A stretch of 15,147 bases of DNA from NCBI GenBank assembly GCA_945788205.1, contig CALZLE010000326.1, positions 1-15,147 of the forward strand, in the 5' to 3' direction. Shown here piece by piece: positions 1-7,515 of this stretch. Positions within the stretch are counted from its first letter, which is position 1, and every line of letters begins with the position of its first letter. The stretch comes from an uncultured Desulfuromonadales bacterium. Lineage in GTDB: Bacteria > Desulfobacterota > Desulfuromonadia > Desulfuromonadales > Geopsychrobacteraceae. Under the pieces are notes generated by a model, which saw only the letters and a list, made by a program, of their open reading frames with translations, did not search any database and was not told where the DNA came from. The position numbers and the translations under genes are program-made.

Positions 1-3
1 CAT

Positions 4-12
4 ACCTCCTTT
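4..12 (-). promoter_or_regulatory. Shine-Dalgarno-like site for a gene beyond the left edge
   Basis: Read on the minus strand, positions 12-4 are AAAGGAGGT, a near-perfect Shine-Dalgarno sequence, followed directly by an ATG at 3-1. That spacing is too short for efficient use of this ATG, so the true start of the next operon gene may lie a few codons outside the window. The 49 nt between the tsaB stop and the edge contain no terminator hairpin, which suggests that the uppS-cdsA-dxr-rseP-tsaB operon continues leftward. The identity of that gene cannot be read here. Confidence 0.45.
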
Positions 13-49
13 ATGGAGCTATGATCCATCACGATAATGTCAACCTATG

Positions 50-787
50 TCACATCCACCTTTGTTTGGTGGATAGGACCGTAGTTTTATTCTTTTTACT
101 CAATTCCGCATCGGACGGGCGGATATAGATTGGCAATAAATCTGCTGCGGTGGTCAGGTCTCCAGCACCATACGCCTGCCACCCCAACCAAGCGGCCTGA
201 GAGACCCTTGGTTGATGGGCTGCAGCGATCGGCAGCAGTGCCTTGTCGGCCAGAATCTCCCCTATCAGGGGCTTATAAAGCGGAACCCCATCACCAACGA
301 GAGCAACTGCTCCTTTCAGCTGCTGCAACAACCGATCGGGAGCAAGCACCTGAGCGTCGGCCAAGGGAATCGGCCCCTTTGAAGTCCACTCGAAAAGCTG
401 GCTGTAAACTTCTTTTTTTCGGGCATCCATAAAAACACAAATCGGGACCGGCGAGAGTGGCAGGTTCATTGCCAACATCTGCAAGGAGGAGACACCGACG
501 ACCGGCTTGTCAAGCGCTTGCGCCAATCCCTTTATCGTCGCGATTCCAATCCGCAACCCGGTAAAGGAGCCTGGACCGGTGATCGCCACCAACAGGTCGA
601 GATCCTGCAACTGCCAGCCAGCCTCGGTCAACAGCAGGTCAATCTGTCCGAGCAGTTTCTCACTATGGGTACAACGGACATTCAATATCGATTCGGCGAT
701 CAACGTTTCCCCATGACAAAGAGCAACGCTGCCGGTCATTGAAGAGCTGTCGACCGCAAGAATCTTTGGCTCGGCACTCGTTTGCAT
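50..787 (-). CDS. tsaB: TsaB, tRNA t6A37 biosynthesis subunit
   Basis: This 245-residue protein is a TsaB (YeaZ) homologue. TsaB is the ASKHA-fold partner that dimerises with TsaD and, with TsaE, transfers the threonylcarbamoyl group to A37 of ANN-decoding tRNAs in the cytoplasm. The N-terminus has the family pattern ILAVDSSS (residues 9-16) and the hallmark GPGSFTGLRIG is at residues 71-81. Length is close to the usual 220-240. The start ATG overlaps the rseP stop by one base (TGATG), consistent with translational coupling; the upstream purine tract is only a weak ribosome site. It is the last complete gene of the operon. TsaD and TsaE are not in the window, so their genes must be elsewhere. 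The residues after about 225 are basic and polar and look like an unconserved tail. Confidence 0.93.
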   Translation of the reverse strand: MQTSAEPKILAVDSSSMTGSVALCHGETLIAESILNVRCTHSEKLLGQIDLLLTEAGWQLQDLDLLVAITGPGSFTGLRIGIATIKGLAQALDKPVVGVSSLQMLAMNLPLSPVPICVFMDARKKEVYSQLFEWTSKGPIPLADAQVLAPDRLLQQLKGAVALVGDGVPLYKPLIGEILADKALLPIAAAHQPRVSQAAWLGWQAYGAGDLTTAADLLPIYIRPSDAELSKKNKTTVLSTKQRWM

Positions 788-2106
788 CAGCCCCAGAGCC
801 TTACAATATCGTTGTAAAAGGCCAATACCATCAGCATCAACAACATCGCCATCCCGACTTGCTGAGCCATCTCCCGAATTCGGATCGAAACCGGGCGGCG
901 CATGATCAGCTCAACAAGGCTGAATAAAATGTGACCACCGTCAAGAATAGGAATCGGCAACAGGTTGAGGATCCCCAGCTGAATGGAGATGAAAGCCAAT
1001 ACGGAGAGAATGGCTGACAGATCGGTTTGCGCGGCCTGTCCTGCCACCTGCACAACAGTAATCGGACCACCGATATTCTTTGCCGAAACGCTGCCACTGA
1101 ATAGCTTCTGCACAAAGACAACCGTCAGTTCGATCAACTCCCAGGTTCGCTTTGCACCCTCAGCAAAGGCGTCGGCAAAACCGAAACGCTTCAACTCAGA
1201 AGCGTGCAACGGTGCAATGCCAATCAGAAAAGCCCCTTCAGGTTCTCGCTGTTCCGGGACAAGTTCAACCGTCAGTTGCTGGCCATCACGCTCCAGCAAT
1301 ACAGGAACTGAATTTGCGCCAACATCCTGGATAACCGTGCGCAGATCATACCAGGAATTGATCTGCTGATCAGCGATCTGCAGGATCAAATCCCCCTCAC
1401 GAATCCCGGCAATCTTGGCCGGCATATTTTCCGCCAGGCCACCGACTTGAGCGTTCTGGAACGGAAGCAATCCAAGAGCTTCCATCCCCTCAAGACTTTT
1501 GTTGTCTTCCGGAATTACAAGTTGCAGGAGCTCACCATTGCGCTCGACCTGAAACTCCAATGGATCGCCCGCAGCGCCAACAAAGGCCTTTTGCGTATCG
1601 TTCCAGGTTGTCACCGCTTCCTGATTGAGCGTCACCACGCAATCTCCAGCGACAAAACCAGCGGTAGCAGCGTTCGATTCCGGAGCGACATAACCGATAC
1701 AGGGTTCCTGCTCGATGTAACTCGGCATCTGCACGCCGACCATAAATGAGATCGGCAGAATCAAAAATGGGAGCAGCAGATTCATGATCGGTCCGGCAGA
1801 AACAATCGCCAGCCGTTTCGAAACCGGCATATCAGCAAAAGAACGTTTCCGCTCCTCTTCAGTCAATTCCGCAGCTTCGCCCTGTTCACCGCCACCCTCA
1901 CCAAGCATCTGAACATAACCGCCAAGCGGGATGGCACAAATCAGATACTCGGTTTCACCCCATTGTTTCGCAACCAGTTTAGGGCCGAACCCGAGGGAGA
2001 ACTTCAGAACTTTAACGCCACACCACTTGGCAATCCAAAAGTGACCAAGTTCATGAACAAAAACCAGCACTCCGAGCATCAGAATACCGGCGATAACGGT
2101 TGTCAT
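787..2106 (-). CDS. rseP: RseP-type site-2 protease (M50), tandem PDZ
   Basis: This 439-residue intramembrane zinc metalloprotease would cut membrane-spanning substrates such as anti-sigma factors during the envelope-stress response, and may clear signal-peptide remnants. The zinc motif HELGH is at residues 18-22 inside the first membrane segment. The second catalytic signature, NLLPIPILDGGH, is at 381-392 in a C-terminal membrane helix and supplies the LDG aspartate. Roughly residues 115-310 form a periplasmic part long enough for two PDZ domains; the second is visible around residues 220-300 (AGIREGDLILQI). The length matches the E. coli type (about 450) better than the shorter single-PDZ forms. 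The start has a good GGAGGT site 5 nt upstream and overlaps the dxr stop as ATGA. Placement between dxr and tsaB fits the common cdsA-dxr-rseP order. Substrates cannot be inferred from the sequence. Confidence 0.94.
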   Translation of the reverse strand: MTTVIAGILMLGVLVFVHELGHFWIAKWCGVKVLKFSLGFGPKLVAKQWGETEYLICAIPLGGYVQMLGEGGGEQGEAAELTEEERKRSFADMPVSKRLAIVSAGPIMNLLLPFLILPISFMVGVQMPSYIEQEPCIGYVAPESNAATAGFVAGDCVVTLNQEAVTTWNDTQKAFVGAAGDPLEFQVERNGELLQLVIPEDNKSLEGMEALGLLPFQNAQVGGLAENMPAKIAGIREGDLILQIADQQINSWYDLRTVIQDVGANSVPVLLERDGQQLTVELVPEQREPEGAFLIGIAPLHASELKRFGFADAFAEGAKRTWELIELTVVFVQKLFSGSVSAKNIGGPITVVQVAGQAAQTDLSAILSVLAFISIQLGILNLLPIPILDGGHILFSLVELIMRRPVSIRIREMAQQVGMAMLLMLMVLAFYNDIVRLWG

Positions 2107-3263
2107 TTGAGACCTCCATCAATCAAGGTTCTTGCTTCCTGACGTCCCCACAGGTCAGCCTGCAGAACCCTGTCGATTGTTGTCAGTTCTTCACGTTGAT
2201 GACGTTTCATCACAGCTTCAATCAAACCTGCAATCCCCAGAAAACTGATCCGGTTCTGCAGAAATGCCTCGACGGCGACTTCATTTGCAGCGTTCATTAC
2301 TGCCGGCAAGCTGCCACCGACTTCCAGTGCCTGATAGGCAAGCCGCAAGCATGGGAAACGCTCCAGATCCGGCTCGTCAAATGTTAAACGGCCAGCCTGG
2401 GTCAAGTTAAGTGGTTCCTGCTTAAGGGGTAACCGTTGCGGCCAGGACAGAGCGTAAGCAATCGGTGTTTTCATATCCGGGATGCCGAGCTGCGCCATCA
2501 CTGCACCATCCTGGTATTCAACCATCGAATGAATGATACTCTCCGGGTGGATATGAACCGCGATCTGACTGGCAGGAACCCGAAACAGCCAATGGGCCTC
2601 TATCACTTCCAGCCCTTTATTCATCATCGTTGCCGAGTCGATCGATATTTTCCGACCCATATCCCAGTTTGGATGCGCAAGCGCATCTGCTGGCAAGACT
2701 GATTCGAGCTGTTTAAGGGTATGTTTGCGAAAAGGTCCACCCGAAGCGGTCAAGATCAAACGACGAATATCTTCGTTACGTTGCCCGGCCAAGGACTGGA
2801 AAATCGCCGAGTGCTCACTGTCGACGGGGATCATGTTGCACCCCTGTCTTTCAACCTCATCCATCACCAGCGGACCTGCCGCAACCAAAGTCTCTTTATT
2901 GGCCAGAGCGACATCTTTACCAGCTTTAATGGCCGCCATGGTCGGAACCAGTCCAGCAGCACCGACGATTGCCGCAACCACCATTTGGCTGTCCGGATAG
3001 GTGGCGCACTGTATCAGACCCTCAACACCAGAAAGGATCTGCACATCATGCCCTTTTAAGTTGGCAGCAAGCTTCTCTGCATCTGCTTCACTCGCAACGG
3101 CAACGACCTTGGGGCGAAAAGCCTTCACCTGTTTTAACAACAGGTCTACGTTTTTACCAGCCGACAAGGCAACAACCCGATAGAGATCGGGAAACGCGTC
3201 GACAATCTGTAAAGTACTGACACCGATAGAGCCAGTAGAACCGAGAATTGTCAGATTTTTCAT
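2103..3263 (-). CDS. dxr: 1-deoxy-D-xylulose 5-phosphate reductoisomerase
   Basis: Dxr converts 1-deoxy-D-xylulose 5-phosphate to 2-C-methyl-D-erythritol 4-phosphate with NADPH, the first committed step of the MEP isoprenoid pathway. From the chosen start (386 residues) the NADPH loop GSTGSIG is at 8-14 and ANKET at 121-125. The metal ligands are in VDSEHS (D148, E150), and MMNKGLEVIEA at 213-223 contains the third acidic ligand (E219). Length matches the usual 380-400. The reading frame opens 39 nt further upstream, but I chose the ATG at 3261-3263 because the protein then begins MKNLTILGSTGSIG as in the family. A GGGTGAG ribosome site, overlapping the cdsA stop, precedes it, and only 8 nt separate it from cdsA. 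With uppS in the same operon, it links the production and use of isoprenoid precursors. Confidence 0.96.
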   Translation of the reverse strand: MKNLTILGSTGSIGVSTLQIVDAFPDLYRVVALSAGKNVDLLLKQVKAFRPKVVAVASEADAEKLAANLKGHDVQILSGVEGLIQCATYPDSQMVVAAIVGAAGLVPTMAAIKAGKDVALANKETLVAAGPLVMDEVERQGCNMIPVDSEHSAIFQSLAGQRNEDIRRLILTASGGPFRKHTLKQLESVLPADALAHPNWDMGRKISIDSATMMNKGLEVIEAHWLFRVPASQIAVHIHPESIIHSMVEYQDGAVMAQLGIPDMKTPIAYALSWPQRLPLKQEPLNLTQAGRLTFDEPDLERFPCLRLAYQALEVGGSLPAVMNAANEVAVEAFLQNRISFLGIAGLIEAVMKRHQREELTTIDRVLQADLWGRQEARTLIDGGLK

Positions 3264-3271
3264 TATCTCAC

Positions 3272-4072
3272 TCACCCGCCATATCCATACTTGGCGAGAC
3301 AATATACAACCGGGAAAGCGAACAACAAGCTGTCGAGGCGATCGAGCAAACCTCCATGTCCCGGGATTAAGCTACCAGAATCCTTAACACCGCAGGCACG
3401 CTTCAACAAGGATTCAAACAAGTCCCCCAATTGGCCAATTGTGCCAAGCAGCAAGCCAACAACAATGCCATCAAAAATCCCGATCTGTGGCAAAAAGGTG
3501 ACTCCGGCCAGGACAACCACCAGTACCGAGCCAACCAATCCGCCAAGCCCCCCCTCGACACTCTTATTCGGGCTGACTGCCGGATAAAGTTTGCGCTTGC
3601 CAAAATTGCTGCCAACAAAGTAAGCAAAGGTGTCACAGATCATTATGACCAAAAGAGTCAGAAAAATCCATGCCCGCCCTTCGGGTAATATCCGTATCAG
3701 GTACAAGTGCCCAAGGAGAAACGGCAGATAGAAAAGTCCGAGGCAAAGCCAACCGAGTCGCTGTTGAATTTCCTTGATTTCGGGCAAACGAAACAGAAAC
3801 AACACACCGAGCAGCAGAATCGTTCCAGCAAAAAAAGGCAACAAGAGGGTTTCTTGCTGAAAATAGAGCAGTGGAACACTCAGTGCACCACCAGCAGCAG
3901 CGACCCACTGTTCGATTGAGTGGTCTGCAGCTAAGCCCATGCGATTAAATTCGAGCAGGGCAAGAAATAAAACCACGGCGAGAAACAACGAAAAAATCAG
4001 AGGGTTGGCAAAAGCAACCAATACTATCAGCAACGGCAGAGCGATAGCAGCTGTCAGGATACGCTGTTTAAT
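3272..4072 (-). CDS. cdsA: Phosphatidate cytidylyltransferase (CDP-DAG synthase), apparent AUU start
   Basis: CdsA makes CDP-diacylglycerol from phosphatidic acid and CTP at the inner membrane, feeding all phospholipid synthesis. The protein is almost wholly hydrophobic, with about seven or eight membrane segments. It matches the family signature completely at residues 221-247: SLLKR, then KD, then PGHGG, then DRLD. The start is unusual. The only upstream in-frame ATG (4115-4117) has no ribosome site and would add 15 polar residues. An ATT at 4070-4072 instead gives the family-like N-terminus (M)KQRILTAAIALP, and it is preceded by AAGGAG at a spacing of about 6 nt. This ATT overlaps the uppS stop as ATTAA. 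I therefore annotate a 266-residue protein beginning at AUU. The function is near certain; the start codon is an inference. Confidence 0.92.
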   Translation of the reverse strand: MKQRILTAAIALPLLIVLVAFANPLIFSLFLAVVLFLALLEFNRMGLAADHSIEQWVAAAGGALSVPLLYFQQETLLLPFFAGTILLLGVLFLFRLPEIKEIQQRLGWLCLGLFYLPFLLGHLYLIRILPEGRAWIFLTLLVIMICDTFAYFVGSNFGKRKLYPAVSPNKSVEGGLGGLVGSVLVVVLAGVTFLPQIGIFDGIVVGLLLGTIGQLGDLFESLLKRACGVKDSGSLIPGHGGLLDRLDSLLFAFPVVYCLAKYGYGG

Positions 4073-4838
4073 GGTTCTCTCCTTCCGGCAACTGACGTCC
4101 CGGCTGCAACTGGTCATCAGTTAAACCAAACCGCCGCTTCCGCTGCCGGTAGTCCTCGATGGCCTTATGCAGCTCCTGAGCATTAAAATCAGGCCAGAGG
4201 ACGTCCGTAAAATAGAGCTCGGCATAGGCTGCCTGCCAGAGCAGAAAGTTGCTGATCCGTTGCTCACCACTGGTACGAATCAACAGGTCGGGTTCGGGAA
4301 TATCTTGGGTATCAAGAAGCGTAGAAAACTGTTTATTATCAATAGACTGCAAATCAACTGACCCTGAAACAGCTTGTTCAGCCAGTTTTTTTGCGGCACG
4401 CAGAATTTCGTCACGACCGCCATAGGAAAGCGCCAAAACCATGGTCAAAGTAGTTCCTGCTGCGGTTTCTTTTTCCGCGTCGGCCAAGGCCTGACGAACC
4501 GACTCTGTCAACCGACTTCGATCTCCGATAACGCGCAACCGGATACCGCCATCGAGCATCTTCTGCCGTTGCGAAGCAAGAAATTGCAATAACAACTCCA
4601 TCAGGGCCTCAACTTCCTGCTGAGGACGACCCCAATTTTCAGAACTGAAGGCAAACAGACTTAAATAGCGAATGCCAACCTTGACGCACTCATCAACGAC
4701 CTGAATCACAGTCTGCACGCCTTGATGATGCCCGGCAATGCGTGGCAGCCCTTGATTCTTTGCCCAGCGACCGTTCCCATCCATAATGATCGCCAGATGT
4801 TCTAACGGTGCCATATTCTGTTGCTGCTGATCCGACAT
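4068..4838 (-). CDS. uppS: Undecaprenyl diphosphate synthase (cis-prenyltransferase)
   Basis: UppS adds eight isopentenyl units in cis to farnesyl diphosphate, producing the C55 carrier lipid for peptidoglycan and O-antigen assembly. The 256-residue sequence carries the catalytic motif MDGNGRWA at 19-26 (D20 is the essential aspartate), SSENWGRP at 65-72 and the diphosphate-binding RTSGEQRISNFL at 188-199, followed by the conserved ELYFTD and LWPDF. Length is typical. A GAGGGGTAGG stretch precedes the ATG. It is the first gene of the left-hand operon, separated from the upstream ferredoxin by a terminator and a 141-nt gap. Its last codons supply the ribosome site of cdsA. The N-terminal glutamine run (QQQQ at 4-7) is outside the conserved fold. 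Confidence 0.96.
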   Translation of the reverse strand: MSDQQQQNMAPLEHLAIIMDGNGRWAKNQGLPRIAGHHQGVQTVIQVVDECVKVGIRYLSLFAFSSENWGRPQQEVEALMELLLQFLASQRQKMLDGGIRLRVIGDRSRLTESVRQALADAEKETAAGTTLTMVLALSYGGRDEILRAAKKLAEQAVSGSVDLQSIDNKQFSTLLDTQDIPEPDLLIRTSGEQRISNFLLWQAAYAELYFTDVLWPDFNAQELHKAIEDYRQRKRRFGLTDDQLQPGRQLPEGENH

Positions 4839-4875
4839 TTACAACCTACCCCTCACGCGATAAACATAAGGCGTA

Positions 4876-4905
4876 AAATTAGCATGATTAATACAGCGAC
4901 AGCAA
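4876..4905 (-). promoter_or_regulatory. Candidate promoter for the uppS operon
   Basis: On the minus strand a TTGCTG box (4905-4900) lies 18 nt from TAATTT (4881-4876). The latter is preceded by TG one base away, giving an extended -10 element. It is between the ferredoxin terminator and uppS, where a promoter is needed if that terminator is efficient. The inferred 5' untranslated region is about 30 nt. This is a consensus match only. Confidence 0.45.
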
Positions 4906-4926
4906 CAATGGAAAGTTGCCTCCAAT

Positions 4927-4962
4927 AAAAAAGGGGATGCCAGCAAGGCATCCCCTTAAAAA
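4927..4962 (-). terminator. Rho-independent terminator after the ferredoxin gene
   Basis: An 11-bp perfect stem (AAGGGGATGCC with its complement, 4931-4941 and 4947-4957) with a 5-nt loop is followed on the minus strand by TTTTTTATT. It starts about 17 nt past the ferredoxin stop and would end the rpsB-tsf-pyrH-frr-ferredoxin transcript. Flanking A tracts on the other side make it formally bidirectional, but no plus-strand gene reads into it. Confidence 0.92.
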
Positions 4963-4979
4963 ACGAACTGAAGCTAGCC

Positions 4980-5144
4980 TCAGTTAACGATTGCGTCGAC
5001 TGGGCAGCTCTCCACACAGGCTTGACACTCTGTACACTCGTCAGTGATCACGTAGGTGTCGCCAGATTCGACGATTGCGCCCAGCGGACAAGAATCAACA
5101 CAGGTCCCACACGCAATACACTCTTCGTTAATTTTCAGAGCCAT
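4980..5144 (-). CDS. 2[4Fe-4S] ferredoxin, 54 residues
   Basis: This small gene encodes a clostridial-type bacterial ferredoxin, a soluble low-potential electron carrier. Two canonical CxxCxxCxxxCP motifs are visible: cysteines 9, 12, 15, 19 (followed by P20) and 37, 40, 43, 47 (followed by P48). The two halves are related by the usual internal duplication (CVDSCPLGAIV and CVESCPVDAIV). The ATG at 5142-5144 is preceded by AGGAG at 6-7 nt. It lies 35 nt after frr on the same strand, with no terminator in between, so it is probably the last gene of the rpsB operon; a strong terminator follows it. Such ferredoxins serve many partners (pyruvate:ferredoxin oxidoreductase, nitrogenase, the IspG/IspH steps), and nothing here identifies which. 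No specific gene symbol is justified. Confidence 0.95.
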   Translation of the reverse strand: MALKINEECIACGTCVDSCPLGAIVESGDTYVITDECTECQACVESCPVDAIVN

Positions 5145-5179
5145 TCTCTTCTCCTATAATTTTGTATTGAGCGCAAAAA

Positions 5180-5737
5180 TCAGATCTCCATAACTTCTGC
5201 TTCTTTGTTCTGCACAACTGAATCGATCGTTGCGACAAATTCATCCGTCACCTGCTGGACATCCTTTTCGCTTCGCTTCAAGTCATCTTCAGTAATTTCT
5301 TTTTCTTTTTCCAGCATCTTCAGGGTCTCATTGGCATCACGCCGCGCACTCCGAACGGAAATTTTGGCTTCTTCACCCATTCGTTTGATGATTTTCGCCA
5401 TCTCCTTGCGCCGCTCTTCGGTCAATGCCGGCACCGGCAGTCTGATCAGCTGACCATCCGATGAGGGAGTCAAGCCAAGGTCGGCTTTGAACAATGCCTT
5501 CTCGATATCCGAGATCAAATTCTTTTCCCACGGCTGGACAGTAATCAGACGTGGCTCTGGTGCCGCAAGTGTAGCGACCTGATTCAACGGAGTCGGAACG
5601 CCGTAGTAATCGACCCGAACATCATCGAGCAGATTTGTTGTTGCCCGACCGGTTCGGACCTTGGTCATCTCTTTTTTCAGTGCCTTGACAGCCTTGTCCA
5701 TAGCTGCACGGGCTTCACTCATGACTTCATCAATCAT
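5180..5737 (-). CDS. frr: Ribosome recycling factor
   Basis: RRF acts with EF-G to split the post-termination ribosome. From the chosen start the protein has exactly the common length of 185 residues. Visible conserved elements are RTGRA (28-32), VDYYGVPTPLNQVA (42-55) in the small domain, QPWEK (68-72), and the helical-domain VRSARRDAN (128-136), whose arginines contact 23S rRNA. A longer frame begins 48 nt upstream, but the ATG at 5735-5737 follows a nearly ideal AAAGGAGGTGA and gives the standard MIDEVMSEARAAM N-terminus. The start overlaps the end of pyrH by 8 nt. It sits in the classic rpsB-tsf-pyrH-frr order. Confidence 0.96.
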   Translation of the reverse strand: MIDEVMSEARAAMDKAVKALKKEMTKVRTGRATTNLLDDVRVDYYGVPTPLNQVATLAAPEPRLITVQPWEKNLISDIEKALFKADLGLTPSSDGQLIRLPVPALTEERRKEMAKIIKRMGEEAKISVRSARRDANETLKMLEKEKEITEDDLKRSEKDVQQVTDEFVATIDSVVQNKEAEVMEI

Positions 5738-6458
5738 CCGTGTCACCTCCTTTGACAATTGTACCGATCTGCTCCCCGAGAACAACTTTCTGGATGTTGC
5801 CCCGTTGGGTCAGATCAAAAATAATCATTGGCAAATCATTATCCATACAGAGAGACGTTGCCGTTGCATCCATGACTTGCAACCCCTTCTGCAACACTTC
5901 CAGATAAGTCAGGGTTGGCAATTTGACAGCGTCACTATTTTTCATCGGATCGGAGGTATAAACTCCGTCAACTTTGGTCGCCTTGAGAATAACCTCGGCA
6001 TTAATTTCCATTGCCCGCAAGCTGGCAGCTGTATCGGTCGTGAAATACGGATTACCAGTTCCGGCGCTGAAGATGACAACCCGACCCTTCTCCAAGTGCC
6101 GGACAGCGCGACGGCGGATATAAGGTTCCGCAACCTGCTGCATTTCAATCGCCGACTGCACACGCGTTACAACGCCCTGCTTTTCCAGAGCGTCCTGCAT
6201 GGCCAAGCTGTTCATAACCGTCGCCAACATGCCCATATAATCGGCACTGGCCCGATCCATCCCTTTCGATGAAGCCGCCAAACCACGGAAAATATTCCCG
6301 CCGCCGATCACCAGCGCAACCTGCACGCCGAGCGCAACAACTTCTTTGATCTCTGCCGCAATTCCAGTGATCACTTCCGGATCGATGCCATACCCTTGCT
6401 CACCGGCCAAGGCTTCACCACTCAGTTTTAAAAGTACGCGTTGATACTTAGTCGCCAC
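5730..6458 (-). CDS. pyrH: UMP kinase (bacterial, amino-acid-kinase fold)
   Basis: PyrH phosphorylates UMP to UDP using ATP. In bacteria it is a hexamer, usually regulated by GTP (activation) and UTP (inhibition). The 242-residue protein shows the phosphate-binding KLSGEAL at 11-17, GGGNIFRG at 52-59, the UMP-site GTGNPYFTTDT at 133-143 and DGVYTSDP at 164-171, all diagnostic of the family. Translation starts at GTG (6456-6458), preceded by AGGAG with 6-nt spacing; there is no competing ATG. It is 25 nt downstream of tsf and overlaps frr by 8 nt, consistent with the conserved translation operon. Confidence 0.96.
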   Translation of the reverse strand: MATKYQRVLLKLSGEALAGEQGYGIDPEVITGIAAEIKEVVALGVQVALVIGGGNIFRGLAASSKGMDRASADYMGMLATVMNSLAMQDALEKQGVVTRVQSAIEMQQVAEPYIRRRAVRHLEKGRVVIFSAGTGNPYFTTDTAASLRAMEINAEVILKATKVDGVYTSDPMKNSDAVKLPTLTYLEVLQKGLQVMDATATSLCMDNDLPMIIFDLTQRGNIQKVVLGEQIGTIVKGGDTDD

Positions 6459-6483
6459 GTCAGCTCCTGCGGGAAGAGGAAAT

Positions 6484-7392
6484 TTACTTGCTCAGGGCAG
6501 CAACTTCGGCTGCGAAATCATCTTCTTTTTTCTCAATTCCTTCACCGAGCTGATAACGGGTGTAGCTGCTCAGGGTAATCTCTGTGCCAAGCTCTTTTGC
6601 CACGGCGTCTACAACCTTACCAACCTTCTGGTCTGGGTCGATAACAAAGGCCTGCTCGATCAAGCAGACTTCGCCGAAATACTTGTTGATCTGACCAGTG
6701 ATAATTTTCTCAACAATATTTTCCGGCTTGCCGCTGTCGAGAGCCTTAACGCGCATGATCTCTTTTTCTTTATCAATGACGGAAGAAGGGACATCATCAC
6801 GCTTCAAATACTGTGGAGCCGCTGCCGCAACGTGCATGGCAATCTGCTTGCCGAGCTCAGCAACCTTAGCATCGGTCGACTCGGTCTGCAGCTCAATCAG
6901 AACACCGATTTTACCAGCCCCATGGACATAGGAAGAAACAACGCCCTGGCCTGCATCGGCGCGCTCAAAGCGGCGAATATCCATATTCTCGCCGATAGTC
7001 GCAATCTGATGGGTCAGTTCTTCCGCTACAGTACGGCCAGTTTCAGGATATGCCAACCCTTTAAGGGCCTCAACGTCGGCAGCGGAATTTTCGAGAACAA
7101 CTTGACCGATCCCTGCAGCAAAAGCCTTAAAAGCGTCGTTTTTAGCAACAAAATCGGTCTCGGCGTTAACCTCTACCAAAGCACCTAAAGTTCCTGCGGA
7201 TGCAGCGACAACCATACCTTCAGCCGCAACCCGGCCCGATTTCTTCGCTGCAGCGGAGAGGCCTTTTTTACGCAGAAAATCGACTGCTTCTTCCATGTTG
7301 CCAGCAGTTTCAGTCAGAGCTTTTTTACAATCCATCATGCCAGCACCGGTCTTCTTACGCAGTTCCGATACCATCGCAGCTGTAATACTCAC
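6484..7392 (-). CDS. tsf: Translation elongation factor Ts
   Basis: EF-Ts is the nucleotide-exchange factor that reloads EF-Tu with GTP. The protein is the long, E. coli-like form (302 residues): a UBA-like N-terminal domain with ELRKKTGAGMMDCKKAL (10-26), the EF-Tu-contact TDFVAKN at 79-85, then both core subdomains and the C-terminal module ending in FAAEVAALSK. The frame contains an ATG at 7402-7404, but its GGAGG lies inside that reading; the same GGAGG sits 5 nt before a GTG at 7390-7392. I chose the GTG because it gives the family-like start (M)SITAAMVSEL. It follows rpsB after 123 nt that contain stacked hairpins, and precedes pyrH by 25 nt. Confidence 0.95.
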   Translation of the reverse strand: MSITAAMVSELRKKTGAGMMDCKKALTETAGNMEEAVDFLRKKGLSAAAKKSGRVAAEGMVVAASAGTLGALVEVNAETDFVAKNDAFKAFAAGIGQVVLENSAADVEALKGLAYPETGRTVAEELTHQIATIGENMDIRRFERADAGQGVVSSYVHGAGKIGVLIELQTESTDAKVAELGKQIAMHVAAAAPQYLKRDDVPSSVIDKEKEIMRVKALDSGKPENIVEKIITGQINKYFGEVCLIEQAFVIDPDQKVGKVVDAVAKELGTEITLSSYTRYQLGEGIEKKEDDFAAEVAALSK

Positions 7393-7416
7393 AATATCCT
7401 CCATAGTTTTTTTAGG

Positions 7417-7476
7417 CGGGCTATAAGCCCGTAATTATCAATCCGTTAAAGCAACGGCCGGACCGAAGCCCGGCCG
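7417..7476 (-). promoter_or_regulatory. Stacked hairpins between rpsB and tsf
   Basis: The 123-nt rpsB-tsf gap holds three potential RNA hairpins when read on the minus strand. The first (7476-7455) has a 9-bp stem, with one G-U pair, closed by a C(UUCG)G tetraloop, which is exceptionally stable. The second (7457-7443, CCGTT/AACGG) shares three bases with the first, so the two are mutually exclusive at full length. The third (7431-7417, CGGGCT/AGCCCG) sits about 15 nt before the tsf ribosome site. None is followed by a clean U tract, so they look more like attenuation, processing or mRNA-stability elements than full terminators. Lowered tsf readthrough relative to rpsB is a reasonable inference, not shown. 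Confidence 0.6.
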
Positions 7477-7515
7477 CCGGCCTTTGCATTATTTTTTTCA
7501 ATCCTGATAGCTTAA

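Noticed and set aside
15..43. A perfect TTGACA on the minus strand (43-38) as a promoter for the next gene
   Set aside because: No acceptable -10 box lies 15-19 nt downstream, and the position just after the tsaB stop fits readthrough of the operon equally well.
5661..6272. A 203-codon plus-strand frame opposite pyrH and frr
   Set aside because: It spans two well-supported genes on the other strand and has no family features.
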